33,226 nt of DNA from Knufia peltigerae (GCA_030247855.1 JAPDRN010000217.1:1-33226); one strand, 5' to 3'; shown: positions 15,989 through 25,510, numbered from the stretch's first letter. The notes: generated from the letters alone by a model not told the origin. Translations and numbers: made by a program.

Positions 15989-16878
15989 GGCGTGTTCCCG
16001 GTGGGATGGTCGGTGGTGCCGAAGCGCTCCAACATCGAGGGCGGCAGTCGTGACGGGTCGCGTTGGTCGCGGCCATCACGGCGGGGCTCAGCGGCCAAGC
16101 GCGGGCCTGCGGTGGCGGGGCTGACGGTTGCGGAGGCAACCGGTCGCGTCGCTGCTGCCGCTGCAGCAGTGGCTGCTGCCTGGCGTTGCTGCAGCCGCGC
16201 GCGGATCTGCTGTGCCTGCTGTTCGACGCTGCGGCGCGTCTGCTCGCTGAAGCTGGCCTGTTGGGCCAGTCGTTCGACGGTGGCCCTGTCGCCACGCAGC
16301 AGCGCCCACAGGGCGAGATTGGCGGTGGCCTTGATGTTGCCCGGCGACAGTTCCAGCGCCTTGGCCAGCGGCTCGCGTGCCTGTTCGAAACGACCGGCGC
16401 GCAGGCGTGCATAGCCCAGGTCGCCCAGGTAATCGGTGTTCAGTGGGTTCAGCTGGGTGGCACGTGCCAGCGCCTGTTCGCCGCCGTCGTCATCATCACG
16501 GAGGGCGGCGATCAGGCCGATGCCATGCGCGGCGGCTGCGGCCTGGGGGCCATTTCCGAGTTCGCGGTACAACGCCAGCGCCGCATCGATCTGGCCGGTC
16601 TGGCGAAGTGCATCGGCCTGCAGCAGGCGCAGTGCCGGGGTATCGCCGTAGCGCTGGCGGAAGGCATCCACGTGCGCCAGCGAGGCGTACCAGGCGCCCT
16701 GCTGCTGCATGCGCTGGATCAGCTCCAGATAGGCGTTGCGGCTGTCCTGCGGGGCCGGCGTCGGCTCGGCCAGGCTCGGCGCACGCAGGTACTTCGGCGT
16801 GGTGGAGCTGCAGCCGGCAGCGGCGGCAACCAGGGCAAGCAACAGGCAGGCGGGGCGCAGGACAGGCATGAAGGTCAT
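15985..16878 (-). CDS. tadD: TadD-like TPR lipoprotein
   Basis: A 297-residue lipoprotein. The lipobox gives Cys23 in LVAAAAGCSS. Residues about 50-215 carry tetratricopeptide repeats (for example LGDLGYARLRAGRFEQAREPLAKALEL). An Ala/Gln-rich stretch and a basic, Pro-rich tail follow. TadD-type proteins sit at the outer membrane and are needed for secretin assembly or stability. The start overlaps the tadC stop (ATGA); an ATG three codons later is possible. Confidence 0.9.
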   Translation of the reverse strand: MTFMPVLRPACLLLALVAAAAGCSSTTPKYLRAPSLAEPTPAPQDSRNAYLELIQRMQQQGAWYASLAHVDAFRQRYGDTPALRLLQADALRQTGQIDAALALYRELGNGPQAAAAAHGIGLIAALRDDDDGGEQALARATQLNPLNTDYLGDLGYARLRAGRFEQAREPLAKALELSPGNIKATANLALWALLRGDRATVERLAQQASFSEQTRRSVEQQAQQIRARLQQRQAAATAAAAAATRPVASATVSPATAGPRLAAEPRRDGRDQRDPSRLPPSMLERFGTTDHPTGNTP

Positions 16879-17804
16879 CCCATTTTCGACAAGGTAGTGG
16901 CCAGCGCGACCAGCGCCGGTCCGGCCAGCACCAGCATCAGTGCCGGCAGCAGGGTCAGCATCATCACCACGGTCATCTTCACCGAGAGCTTGCCGACCTT
17001 TTCCTTCAGCGCGTTGCGGCGCTGCTCGCGCAGACGGATGCTGAACTGGCGCAGCGGTTCCTGCACGGCACCGCCGTGCGCGTGCACCTGCAGGATCAAC
17101 TGCACGAGGCTGGACAGGTCGTCGTCGCCGTATACATCGCTCAGCCGTCGCAGTGATTGCGCGCGCGTGCGTCCGTGGGTGTAGGACACATTTGCTTCCT
17201 GGATTTCCCCGCCCAGCACCGGCAGTGCGTCGCGAAGCTTGTCGCCCAGTGTCTGCAGGCTCTGATCCATGCTGAAGCCCACGCCCTGCAGCAGGCGCAG
17301 CAGGTCGATCAACAGCGGTAGTTCATTGTTCACGGCACGCCGCCGCCGCTTGACCCACGCACTGAGCGCGAACTTCGGCAGCAGAAGGCCGGCAGCGAGC
17401 GCGCCGATCACCACCATGATCCTGGACAACCCCGTGACATCGCTGATCGCCAGCGCGATACCCAGCACCAGCACCGCCAGCAGCAGGCGCAGGCCCAGGT
17501 AAATGGCCGTGCCGCGTCGGGTATTCCAGCCGGCCAGGTCCAGCAGCAGGCGATCTTCACCGGCCAGCAGCGCTGTTTCCAGGCGGCCGCCGCTCAGCCC
17601 GCGGCCGAACTGCTCCAGCCAGCCGAGTGAATCCTTGCGTGCGTCGGCGGCGGCTTCTTCGCTTTCGCGCGGACGCAGCGCTGTTTTCAGCGTGGCCTCG
17701 CTGCGGTCCTCGCGCTGGCTGCGCACCCAGCTGCCCAGCCCCAGCAGGGCCACGCCGGCGGCCAACACCAGCAGGGCAGCCACGAACCAGATGCTGGCGC
17801 TCAT
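16875..17804 (-). CDS. tadC: TadC inner-membrane platform protein
   Basis: A 309-residue protein of the T2SSF family. An N-terminal helix (residues 4-27) is followed by a cytoplasmic linker, two helices near residues 105-150, and the T2SSF helical domain (ELPLLIDLLRLLQGVGFSMDQSLQTL). A final pair of helices covers about residues 270-305 (VKMTVVMMLTLLPALMLVL). With TadB it forms the platform that the CpaF ATPase drives during pilus extension. It starts 28 nt after tadB ends. Confidence 0.93.
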   Translation of the reverse strand: MSASIWFVAALLVLAAGVALLGLGSWVRSQREDRSEATLKTALRPRESEEAAADARKDSLGWLEQFGRGLSGGRLETALLAGEDRLLLDLAGWNTRRGTAIYLGLRLLLAVLVLGIALAISDVTGLSRIMVVIGALAAGLLLPKFALSAWVKRRRRAVNNELPLLIDLLRLLQGVGFSMDQSLQTLGDKLRDALPVLGGEIQEANVSYTHGRTRAQSLRRLSDVYGDDDLSSLVQLILQVHAHGGAVQEPLRQFSIRLREQRRNALKEKVGKLSVKMTVVMMLTLLPALMLVLAGPALVALATTLSKMG

Positions 17805-17832
17805 TGGATGCCCCCTGCGTGGACGGGGATGT

Positions 17833-18777
17833 TCATAGTGATTTGGCCAGGCGATACAGCAGGAAGGCGCCGGTCAGTTCCATGCACAGGGCGATCAACA
17901 GGATCTTGTGGCCCAGCGGATCGTGCAGCACCGGCTGGAAGAACTCGGGGCTGGAGATCGCCATCAACACGGCGCTGGCCGGGGGCAGCAGGCCCAGTAC
18001 CCACGCCGACATGCGGGTTTCAGACGTGGTGGCAGCCAGTTCCTGTTGGGCCTGTTCCAGGTCGCGCATGAAGTCGCCCATGCGCTGCAGGATCTGGTCG
18101 GCACGGCCACCGATGCGCACGCTCACGCCCATCACCACCGCCAGCACCTTCAGCACGTCCATGCGGTAAGGCTGTGCGGCCAGGCTGAGCGCGCGGTCCA
18201 GGTCCATGCCGCCACGGGCATAGCGCACGGTGGTGTCGAGCAGGCCACGCAGCGGGGCGTTGGTCTGCACCGAGGCGACCTGGAAGGCGGCCTGCAGGCT
18301 GTTGCCGAGCGCGGTCAGGCGCACCAGGTTGTCGAGGAAGTCCGGCAGCTGGTGCAGCAGCTGTGCCTGCAGCTTGCCGGTGCGGCGCATCAGCCACAGC
18401 CAGCAGCCCAGCAGGTACAGCAGCAGGGTCAGCGGGAACATCCAGGCAGTGCCCAGGCGCAGCACTGCGAATGCGGACAGGGCGATGCCCGGCAGCAGCA
18501 TCAGCAGTGGCAGCTTCCAGCCCGGTGTCAGGCCGGCACGTTGCAGCTGCCCGTCCCAGGGCAGGGGGCGCCGACCCGGTGGTGGCAACGGTGCCTGCCG
18601 TGCCGCGTCGGTGGCGGTGTTGGCGCCAGCGCCGGTGCCGCGCGCCAGCTGCTGCTCGGCATGCTGCAGGGAGGCCTGGCGCTGTTGGCGGGTGCTGGCT
18701 GTGCCCCACAGCCACACGGCCAGCGCCAGCAGCACCGACACGATGCTCAGCACACCCAGCAGCAGGCCGGTACTCAT
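17833..18777 (-). CDS. tadB: TadB inner-membrane platform protein
   Basis: A 314-residue T2SSF-family protein. An N-terminal helix, a variable Ala/Gln-rich linker and two helices (residues about 90-130) precede the T2SSF domain (LLHQLPDFLDNLVRLTALGNSLQAAF, then VRIGGRADQILQRMGDFMRDLEQAQQELAATTSETRMSAW, given here as two landmarks). The last two helices are near residues 255-310. It begins 2 nt after the cpaF stop. It partners TadC in the Tad assembly platform. Confidence 0.93.
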   Translation of the reverse strand: MSTGLLLGVLSIVSVLLALAVWLWGTASTRQQRQASLQHAEQQLARGTGAGANTATDAARQAPLPPPGRRPLPWDGQLQRAGLTPGWKLPLLMLLPGIALSAFAVLRLGTAWMFPLTLLLYLLGCWLWLMRRTGKLQAQLLHQLPDFLDNLVRLTALGNSLQAAFQVASVQTNAPLRGLLDTTVRYARGGMDLDRALSLAAQPYRMDVLKVLAVVMGVSVRIGGRADQILQRMGDFMRDLEQAQQELAATTSETRMSAWVLGLLPPASAVLMAISSPEFFQPVLHDPLGHKILLIALCMELTGAFLLYRLAKSL

Positions 18778-18779
18778 GC

Positions 18780-20129
18780 TCAGAAGTCTCCGTACAGGGA
18801 TTCGCGCAGCAACTGCCGGAATGGTTCCAGCTTGTGCGAATGCGGCTGGAAGCCCAGGCCGATCCAGCGATCGATTTCCTTGCCGCTGCCATCGATCTGC
18901 ACTTCGTGGCGGAACATCTCCTGGGTGGTGATCAGGTTGTCGCTTACGCCGGTGATTTCGGTGATCGACACCAGCACGCGGCGGCCGCTGCCCAGGCGCG
19001 AGATCTGCACGATGAAGTCGATGGCACTGGCGATCTGCCGACGCAGACTGTCTTCGCTACCCTGGAAGCCGGCAAAACCGGCCAGCATCTCGATGCGGTA
19101 CAGGCAGTCGCGTGGCGAGTTGGCGTGGATGGTGGCCATCGATCCGTCATGGCCGGTGTTCATCGCCTGCAGCATCTCCAGCACCTCGGCGCCACGCACC
19201 TCGCCGACCACGATGCGGTCGGGACGCATGCGCAGGCTGTTGCGCACCAGGTCGCGGATGCTGACCGCGCCCTGGCCCTCGGCGCCACCGATGCGGCTCT
19301 CCAGGCGCACCACATGCGGGTGGTTGAGCGAGAGCTCGGCGGTGTCTTCCACGGTGATGACGCGTTCGTTGGCCGGCACATAGCTGGCCAGCGCATTGAG
19401 CAGCGAGGTCTTGCCCGAGCTGGTGCCGCCGGAGACCAGGATGTTGCAGCGGCCCAGCACCATCGCCTTCAGCAGCGCCTGCATCGGCGCATCGAAGGTG
19501 CCCTTGGCCAGCAGCTCGTCGGGGGTGAAGGGGTCCTTGCGGAACTTGCGGATGGACACCATCGGCCCGTCCACCGCCAACGGCGAGATGATCGCGTTGA
19601 GGCGACCGCCATTGGGCAGGCGCGCATCGACCATCGGATTGGAATCATCCAGGCGGCGGCCGAGCGGGGCGATGATGCGGCGCAGGATGCGCAGCAGGTG
19701 GGTGTCGTCGGTGAAGCGCTGTGGCGCGCGTTTGAGCTGCCCGCCCTGGGAGACATGCACATCCTTGAAGCCATTGATCAGGATGTCTTCGATGGTGGGG
19801 TCATGCAGCAGGTCATCGAGCGGGCCGAACCCGGTCAGCTCCTTGACCAGGCCTTCGGCCACCACCTGCATTTCTTCTTCGTTGATGGGAATGCGCCATT
19901 CCTGGATGAAACTGACCGTCTGCACCTCCACCCAGCGGGCGATGGTGTCCGGGGCCCAGGAATCGATGTCGATGCGTTCGTCTTCGATGCTGTTGAGCAG
20001 GTGCTCATGTGCGGCCGACAGGACCTTCTGGTACTGCTCGGTCTGTGCGAACGGCAGGCTGCCCGGTGCATGTTCCGGCACCGGGTTGCGGGCGACAACG
20101 TGCGGGAACGGGGTCACTTTGTCTTCCAT
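18780..20129 (-). CDS. cpaF: CpaF/TadA pilus-assembly ATPase
   Basis: A 449-residue hexameric secretion ATPase of the T2SSE/CpaF type. The N-terminal region is about 130 residues. The P-loop is GGTSSGKTS with K240. An Asp-box-like VITVEDTAELSL follows, then the Walker B region RMRPDRIVVGEVRGAE and the His box TGHDGSMATIHAN. The GRLNAI segment before the P-loop is also typical. It powers Flp pilus extension, and in other Tad systems also retraction. Its first codons overlap the end of cpaE by 16 bp. Confidence 0.96.
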   Translation of the reverse strand: MEDKVTPFPHVVARNPVPEHAPGSLPFAQTEQYQKVLSAAHEHLLNSIEDERIDIDSWAPDTIARWVEVQTVSFIQEWRIPINEEEMQVVAEGLVKELTGFGPLDDLLHDPTIEDILINGFKDVHVSQGGQLKRAPQRFTDDTHLLRILRRIIAPLGRRLDDSNPMVDARLPNGGRLNAIISPLAVDGPMVSIRKFRKDPFTPDELLAKGTFDAPMQALLKAMVLGRCNILVSGGTSSGKTSLLNALASYVPANERVITVEDTAELSLNHPHVVRLESRIGGAEGQGAVSIRDLVRNSLRMRPDRIVVGEVRGAEVLEMLQAMNTGHDGSMATIHANSPRDCLYRIEMLAGFAGFQGSEDSLRRQIASAIDFIVQISRLGSGRRVLVSITEITGVSDNLITTQEMFRHEVQIDGSGKEIDRWIGLGFQPHSHKLEPFRQLLRESLYGDF

Positions 20130-21325
20130 TGCGATCCACCCAGGGCAAGGGCAAGTCTTTCCCGCAGGCCGTGCGCTTGGACCGGGCAGGCAGCCGGATC
20201 CAAGCGTTGCACCAGCGGGGCGAGGGCACGCAGGTACGGGTCGCGCGGCGCATCCTGCAGCAGCAGATGACCGTGGCTGGCGGCCGCGCGTACCCGAGGC
20301 CGCTCGGGCAGGGTGGCCAGCAGCGGCAGCTCGAAGCGGCGCGCGATCTGTTCGGGGCTCATGCCACTGTTGTCGTCGTGGCGGTTGATCAGCAGCTGCA
20401 GTCGCTTCTCGCGATCGCGCTGGCCGGAAAGGTGCTTCAGGGCGTGGTCCAGCGATACCAGGGTGGCTATCGATGCGTCAGCCACCAGCCAGATTTCATC
20501 GGCCTGTTCCAGCAGCAGTGGTGGCAACTGCCGTAGCGGGCAGCCACCCGCATCGCACAGCACGCTGGCAAACACGCCGCGCAGTCGTTGCAGCAGCGCG
20601 CCGGGATCGGACGGCGGCAGCGCGTCGCTGCCACTGGCGCGATCAAGCAGGACCAGGCCGCTGGGATGCCGGGCCATTGCCGTTCGTGCCAGGGTGGCAT
20701 CGATGCGGCTGGCATTGCGCAGCGCATCTTCGTAATGGAAGCGGCTGTCCAGGTTGAGGTATAGGGCGAGGTCGCCAGCCGGCTGCGCCAGATCCATCAG
20801 CAGCCCGTCCCGCACGGCTGCCTCGCCCTGGGCCAGGGTATGGGTCTGTTGTGCGAGCACCGACAGATGTGCGGCCAGGGTGCTGGTGCCGACGCCGGCG
20901 CGCACGCCCAGCAGCACGATCAGCCGCGCCTTGTGCGCCTGCTGTGCGCTTGCGGCGGAGCGCGGTGACAGGGCGCGACGCAGGGCGGCCTCGATGCCGG
21001 TGTTGTCACTGTCCAGGTCCAGCACATCGCGCAGGCCGGCGCGTAGCGCCATCACCACGCCTTCAACCTGGCCGGCGCTGGTGGCGCCTACCGCCACCAA
21101 GGTCAAGTCCGGTTGGGTCTGCTGCAGCTGCTGCGCCAGCACCGTCGATGCCGATGCATGCTCCGGGCGGAAGTCGAGCAGCACCAGGTTCTGCGGGCCA
21201 CGCTGAAGGTCCTGTGCCGAGGTCGGCTCGCCGCTGTCCTGCCAGTGCAGTGCCGTGGCCGGCGGCAGCTTGGCAGCCAGGCGCGGCAGCAGTTCGCGGT
21301 CGATCCCGTACAGGACCAGGTTCAT
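20114..21325 (-). CDS. cpaE: CpaE/TadZ-like localisation ATPase
   Basis: A 403-residue protein. Residues 1-115 form an atypical receiver-like domain (LVLYGID, QNLVLLDFRPE, LRAGLRDVLDLD). Residues 135-380 form a ParA/MinD-like ATPase. Its P-loop, G140-VRAGVGTST, has Arg and Thr where canonical deviant Walker A motifs have Lys; CpaE proteins often vary here. A Walker A'-like segment reads LLMDLAQPAGDLALYL. TadZ/CpaE proteins place the pilus machine at a cell pole. The ATG at 21325 was chosen over 21370 and 21520 because AAGGA lies just before it. Confidence 0.9.
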   Translation of the reverse strand: MNLVLYGIDRELLPRLAAKLPPATALHWQDSGEPTSAQDLQRGPQNLVLLDFRPEHASASTVLAQQLQQTQPDLTLVAVGATSAGQVEGVVMALRAGLRDVLDLDSDNTGIEAALRRALSPRSAASAQQAHKARLIVLLGVRAGVGTSTLAAHLSVLAQQTHTLAQGEAAVRDGLLMDLAQPAGDLALYLNLDSRFHYEDALRNASRIDATLARTAMARHPSGLVLLDRASGSDALPPSDPGALLQRLRGVFASVLCDAGGCPLRQLPPLLLEQADEIWLVADASIATLVSLDHALKHLSGQRDREKRLQLLINRHDDNSGMSPEQIARRFELPLLATLPERPRVRAAASHGHLLLQDAPRDPYLRALAPLVQRLDPAACPVQAHGLRERLALALGGSQWKTK

Positions 21326-21398
21326 CGGTGGTCCTTGCGGGTGCAGCGGCAGGGCAGTGGCGTAGGGCATGGGCGTGGTACCGGAGACGTCATGTGGG

Positions 21399-22757
21399 TC
21401 AGCGCGAGAAACCGGGCACGGGGTCGCGGCTGATCGGGCCAAGCAGCCACGCGCCCCATTCGGGCATGTTCGGCTTGGCTTCGCGATCGCCGGGCAGCGG
21501 CAGTACGGTATTGCGGGCAATCGGCTGTACCAACCGCGGCGTGACGATGATCACCAGTTCCTTGTCCTGGCGCTTGTAGTCGAAGTTGCGGAAGAACGTA
21601 CCGATGATCGGCAGGTCGCCGAGCAGGGGAATCTTGTTGACCGTCGACGCCACGGTGGAACTGACCAGACCACCGATGACGAAGCTCTCGCCATCGCCAA
21701 GCTCGACGGTGGTATCGGCGCGGCGGGTGGTGATTGAAGGGATCTGCACGCCGTTCAGTGCGATCGAATTGGTGTAGTCCAGGTCGCTGGCTTCCGGTGC
21801 AACCTTCAACGCAATGCGGTTGGGTGAGAGCACCGTGGGGGTGACGGTCAGGCCGATGCCGAACGGCTTGTAGGTGACCGTGGTCGTGCCAAGTCCCTGC
21901 GGCTCCAGGATCGGCAGTTCGCCACCGGCCAGGAAGCTGGCGCTCTGCCCGGACAGCGCAACGAGGGTCGGCTCGGCCAGTACGCGCGCCATGCCGTTGG
22001 CCTGCAGCAGGTCGACGTCGGCGTTCCACAGGCCCTTGGTCGAACCAAACACCAGCCGGAACGCCGAGGAGATCGGCGATTCGCTTTCGTTGCTGGACTC
22101 GCCTTCCTTCATGCCCGGGAGGATGCCGGTGTTGCCTGGCAGCTGCCCGCCCGGTCGGGCGAATCCATAGGCGAAACCACCGTTGCGGTTCTGGAAGTTG
22201 ATGCCGATCTGCTTCAGCGCCGTCTTGTTGAATTCGACCACCTTGACCTCGACCTGTACCACGCCGCCGCTGCTGATGGTGGAAGCGTCGGTCAGGCTGC
22301 CGTCCTTGCCCAGCGCCATCACTGCGGTCTTCTGTTCCTGCATGTGCGCCAGCACGCTGTCGCTGCTTCCCTGCAGGAGTCCTTGGTAGTCCTGTTGGGT
22401 GAACACCAGCCCGTTGGGGCCTGTATCGGCCGCCCCCTGCACAGCACTCTGTACGCGCACCTGCACGCGCTGCGGTTCGCTCTGCTTGCGGTGCCACAGC
22501 AGCAGGGTGGTGGTGCCCGGTGCTTTGCCGACCAGCAGTGCCTGGCGTGCGCCGCGCAGCATCACGATGTCAGCCACGCCGGGGTCGGCGATGGCAACCC
22601 GTTCCAGGTCGGCCGGCAGCGTCCACGGCCGCTGTTCGCGGGTCTGCAGCAGCAGATCGTCGGCAGCCACGCTCGCACCCGGTGCCAGCAGCACCAGCAG
22701 CAGGGCCAGCCAGCGCTGGCGGACAGTGGGGCGTAGGCAGTAGCGACGTTCAGTCAT
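21399..22757 (-). CDS. cpaC: CpaC/RcpA secretin
   Basis: A 452-residue outer-membrane secretin. It has a signal peptide (to about residue 32), the N-terminal BON/pilus-secretin N domain (RVAIADPGVADIVMLRGARQALLVGKAPG), and the secretin core from about residue 150 (VEVKVVEFNKTALKQIGINF). The C-terminal signature is VPLLGDLPIIGTFFR-like (KIPLLGDLPIIGTFFRN) followed by ELVIIVTPRLV. It forms the pore for the Flp pilus. I chose the start at 22757, which has GAGAG upstream; 22772 would add five residues. The cpaB stop is 18 nt before. Confidence 0.95.
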   Translation of the reverse strand: MTERRYCLRPTVRQRWLALLLVLLAPGASVAADDLLLQTREQRPWTLPADLERVAIADPGVADIVMLRGARQALLVGKAPGTTTLLLWHRKQSEPQRVQVRVQSAVQGAADTGPNGLVFTQQDYQGLLQGSSDSVLAHMQEQKTAVMALGKDGSLTDASTISSGGVVQVEVKVVEFNKTALKQIGINFQNRNGGFAYGFARPGGQLPGNTGILPGMKEGESSNESESPISSAFRLVFGSTKGLWNADVDLLQANGMARVLAEPTLVALSGQSASFLAGGELPILEPQGLGTTTVTYKPFGIGLTVTPTVLSPNRIALKVAPEASDLDYTNSIALNGVQIPSITTRRADTTVELGDGESFVIGGLVSSTVASTVNKIPLLGDLPIIGTFFRNFDYKRQDKELVIIVTPRLVQPIARNTVLPLPGDREAKPNMPEWGAWLLGPISRDPVPGFSR

Positions 22758-22775
22758 GTGTGCTCTCGGCATGGG

Positions 22776-23825
22776 TCAAAGGGAGCCACGGGGGGCGGCG
22801 GTGTCGCCGCGGATGATTTCGATGCCCGCCGGTCGCGGTGTCGAGCGACGCTGCACCGGTGCACGCGCGGGCGTTTCGTGAGCGCTGCGCTGTACGCTGC
22901 CGCCGCGGCCAGCCAGTGCGTCGCCATCCAGTCCAGCGTAGGCGTGGTTCTCCGGTCGCTGCAGGGCCTGCTGCTGTTCGTCGTCCAGGCCGCGCACCGG
23001 GTCCAGCACGCCGCGCGCCTGCGGGAACAGCGCCACGTCCGGCAGGCCGGTATCGGCGGGATTGCGCAGGGCCAGGAACAGCTTGCCCTGCTGCGCGCCG
23101 AGCAGGAGGCGGTTGGCGTCGGCCACCGGTACCGCCAGCACCGCGGTGCGTGCCGGTTGTGTGGCATCGCTGCCGTTTCCGTTGCTGTGGGCGCTGCTGG
23201 AACCACTGGTGATATCGGCCGCGCGTGAGTCGCTGTTGGCCGTGGCCGGTGCCTCACCCTGTGCAGTGCCGGGTGCCACCGCAATGTCCTGCTGACCGTA
23301 GCTGAGCACGCGCAGGCGTGACAGCAGCAACCGCGTCTGTGCGATGTCCTGCTGGCCGTTGTAGCTGGTAGCGGCGCTGCGCAGGTTGAGGAACACGTCG
23401 ACGAAATCGCCGGGCAGGATCCGGTTGCCTGCCGCGACCAGCTCATCGACCGGCACCGCCAGTGCCCGTTCGCCCGGCCGCAGCTGCAGCGAGAAGCCCT
23501 GTGCGAGCAGGCTGGTGCCAATCGCGCTGCCTTCGCTGATGTCCTGCACGGGCACCTTGCCAACCACCGCCGCCAGGTCGGTCACTGCCCCCGGCACTTC
23601 TGCAGTGTGTTGCGTCAGTCGTACGCCATTGGCGCTGATCGGCTCGCCGGCAGGTAGCCGCGCGGTGGCTTCAACGACACTGAAGGTCTGCGCATCGGCC
23701 TTTACGATCGTGCTCGGATTGTCCGCCGAGGCCGCAGGCTTGCGTCCGATCACGAAGGCCACTACGGCGAGCAGCACGGCGAGCGCGATCAGGGCGATGG
23801 CAGCGATGCGGGTCAACTTGAGCAT
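22776..23825 (-). CDS. cpaB: CpaB/RcpC Flp pilus-assembly protein
   Basis: A 349-residue periplasmic protein anchored by one N-terminal helix (residues 7-27). A SAF-type domain occupies residues about 45-110 (ARLPAGEPISANGVRLT, then ISEGSAIGTSLLAQG). The RcpC domain follows (RPGERALAVPVDELVAAGNRILPGDFVDVFLNL). Residues about 185-225 are a Ser/Asn/Gly/Ala-rich low-complexity insert, and the C-terminus is polar. It is thought to connect the secretin with the inner complex. AGGAGA is seven bases before the start, among the better ribosome sites of the locus. Confidence 0.93.
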   Translation of the reverse strand: MLKLTRIAAIALIALAVLLAVVAFVIGRKPAASADNPSTIVKADAQTFSVVEATARLPAGEPISANGVRLTQHTAEVPGAVTDLAAVVGKVPVQDISEGSAIGTSLLAQGFSLQLRPGERALAVPVDELVAAGNRILPGDFVDVFLNLRSAATSYNGQQDIAQTRLLLSRLRVLSYGQQDIAVAPGTAQGEAPATANSDSRAADITSGSSSAHSNGNGSDATQPARTAVLAVPVADANRLLLGAQQGKLFLALRNPADTGLPDVALFPQARGVLDPVRGLDDEQQQALQRPENHAYAGLDGDALAGRGGSVQRSAHETPARAPVQRRSTPRPAGIEIIRGDTAAPRGSL

Positions 23826-23849
23826 GAAAAACGTCTCCTGTACCGATCG

Positions 23850-24323
23850 TCAGTTGCTGCCAAGGTCCAGCTGGGCGACCGCGACGCTGCGAATGGGGGC
23901 CCCCATCACCCAGCCATAGAGCGTGGCGGTGCCGGGCAGGAAGGGGTGGGAGCTATAGTCGTAGCTCACGGTCACGGTCATGCATTGCACCGTCGCCAGG
24001 CCGGCGCAGGGCGCCTGCGGTGAGACCACGATGGCACCGGCGCCGCCAGCGCTGCAGTCCGGGTTCTGCCTGGAAAACTGCAACAGCCATTGCATGGAGC
24101 GGCGGGCCGCCAGGCAGGCTGCGGTGCGCCGCTCGCCGGCGCTGCCATAGCGCAGCGAAGCGCGCGCGCCCTCGGCCGAGGCCGTGGCCAGAGTCTGCTG
24201 TGCGGCCATGATCAGCACGCCGGAAAAGGTGAACAGCAACAGTGGCACCAGGCCGAGCAGCAGCATCAGCGCGAATTCGATGCTGGCCACGCCGCGTTGG
24301 CGGCGATGCGCGAACGCTTTCAT
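23850..24323 (-). CDS. tadE: TadE-like minor pseudopilin
   Basis: A 157-residue protein. A short basic leader (MKAFAHRRQRG) is followed by VASIEFALMLLLGLVPLLLF, the TadE class III-like prepilin motif with Glu at +5 after the Gly cleavage site. The C-terminal part has Cys residues (ACLAARR, NPDCSAG, APCAG, VQCMT) that may form disulfides outside the cell. GGAGG lies six bases before the ATG. The start overlaps the cpaA stop (ATGA), so the processing peptidase and this substrate are co-translated. The longer open frame upstream was rejected because it runs over cpaA. Confidence 0.88.
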   Translation of the reverse strand: MKAFAHRRQRGVASIEFALMLLLGLVPLLLFTFSGVLIMAAQQTLATASAEGARASLRYGSAGERRTAACLAARRSMQWLLQFSRQNPDCSAGGAGAIVVSPQAPCAGLATVQCMTVTVSYDYSSHPFLPGTATLYGWVMGAPIRSVAVAQLDLGSN

Positions 24324-24865
24324 GCCACGCCTCCATAAGTGGTTGCCAATACCCAGCCAATCGCAGCGAAGGCCAGGTAGGCCGCGTAAGGGATGCCCTG
24401 ACGCCCTGCGCGCGCAGCGTGCAGTTCGCGCAGCGCAGGGTGGCCATTCCAGTGCGTGCTGGCGCGATTTACCTGCATCTGCAGGCGCAGCGGCAGGTGA
24501 CCGGCCAACTGCCGTCCGACGATCACCAGCATGGCGTGGGCGCCTGCGGCCAGGCTGGCAAGCACCCATACCGGCAGCAATGCCTTCCAGCCCAGCAGCA
24601 GGCCGAGCACGGCGAAGAACTTCACATCACCGGCGCCCATCCAGCGCACCGCGTAGAACGGCAGCAGCGCCAGCAGGCCAAGTGCCGCGCCCAGCAGGTG
24701 TGGCGCCCAGGTGGTGCGCGTCGCATTGAACTGGTGGGCGATGATCAGTGGCACGGCGATCGCGCACGCGGCCAGCAGCCAGGTGTTGGGCACGCGGCGG
24801 GCGTACAGATCACTGATCGCGATCCGCAGGCACACTCCCATGGCCAGCAATCCCAGCAGTGTCAT
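24320..24865 (-). CDS. cpaA: Prepilin peptidase CpaA/TadV
   Basis: A 181-residue membrane aspartyl protease (A24 family, short CpaA type without the methyltransferase domain). Catalytic Asp residues are D19 (SDLYARRVPN) and D80 in the GxGD motif (MGAGDVKFF). About five or six helices are visible. The C-terminal part after residue 125 is longer and more polar than the minimal enzyme, ending in another helix. It should cleave the Flp pilin and TadE after Gly. It lies 100 nt downstream of flp. Confidence 0.93.
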   Translation of the reverse strand: MTLLGLLAMGVCLRIAISDLYARRVPNTWLLAACAIAVPLIIAHQFNATRTTWAPHLLGAALGLLALLPFYAVRWMGAGDVKFFAVLGLLLGWKALLPVWVLASLAAGAHAMLVIVGRQLAGHLPLRLQMQVNRASTHWNGHPALRELHAARAGRQGIPYAAYLAFAAIGWVLATTYGGVA

Positions 24866-24965
24866 CGCACACCCTCTTCGTCCGTCGTTGGACAGTTGCA
24901 GACCCCTTCATCGGCCACCACGGTCGCCATCGAAGCGCCCGCAGATGCTGCACCCCGCGCGACGG

Positions 24966-25148
24966 CTAGGTGGTGGTGGCGTCGGTGGCGATGGCCTGCA
25001 GGCGGGTGAACAATGTGGTGAAGAATGCGGTGATCTGGGTTCTGCCCACCACGATCAGGATGCCGGCGATCACGGCGGCCAGCAGCCCGTATTCGAGCGC
25101 GGTCACGCCATCTTCTTCTTTCAGGAACTTGCGGATCGATGCGTTCAT
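24966..25148 (-). CDS. flp: Flp-type pilin
   Basis: A 60-residue type IVb pilin. The leader (MNASIRKFLKEEDG) ends in Gly14; cleavage before V15 leaves VTALEYGLLAAVIAGIL with the Flp signature Glu19-Tyr20 at +5/+6. The hydrophobic stretch runs to about residue 36, then a short polar tail rich in Thr. GGGAGA eight bases before the ATG is a good ribosome site. It is the first gene of the locus and the only Flp pilin seen in it; the 100-nt gap to cpaA may allow higher pilin expression. Confidence 0.95.
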   Translation of the reverse strand: MNASIRKFLKEEDGVTALEYGLLAAVIAGILIVVGRTQITAFFTTLFTRLQAIATDATTT

Positions 25149-25498
25149 GACGGTTGTCTCCCTCTACCTGTCAGTTGCTGCAGGAAACCTGCATGGGCGG
25201 TGGCCCGGCTCCGCCGGGACCGTCCGTAGGCCCCCGCCATCCTGGCGGAGGAGGCACGGCGGGCAATCCCGCTGTGCTCAAGCAGGGTGATCATTCCCGG
25301 GCAGGGCAGCGGCCGCGCAACCGCGACCGCACGGCACCTGGCCGGTGGTCGAAACGGCATGTCGTACGTGCATGGTCATGCTGTCCCCCTGGGTGTGGCC
25401 GCTCTCTGCGCGCCCGATCACCGTGTATTCGACTTTGCCTGAATGGCGGTTCCCTGCAACCGGAACCTATATGCAAATTCGGCAGATTCGTTGAATTA

Positions 25499-25510
25499 CT
25501 GAATATTCAG
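25499..25510. promoter_or_regulatory. Perfect 12-bp palindrome, candidate operator
   Basis: CTGAATATTCAG is an exact palindrome in the AT-rich part of the flp/AraC intergenic region, about 350 bp before flp and 330 bp before the AraC-type start. It could be a dimeric regulator site. No known operator was recognised. Confidence 0.35.

Noticed and set aside
25460..25500. Sigma-54 type promoter for flp
   Set aside because: A GCAA...GGCAG stretch only loosely resembles the reverse consensus; the GG/GC spacing and bases do not fit.
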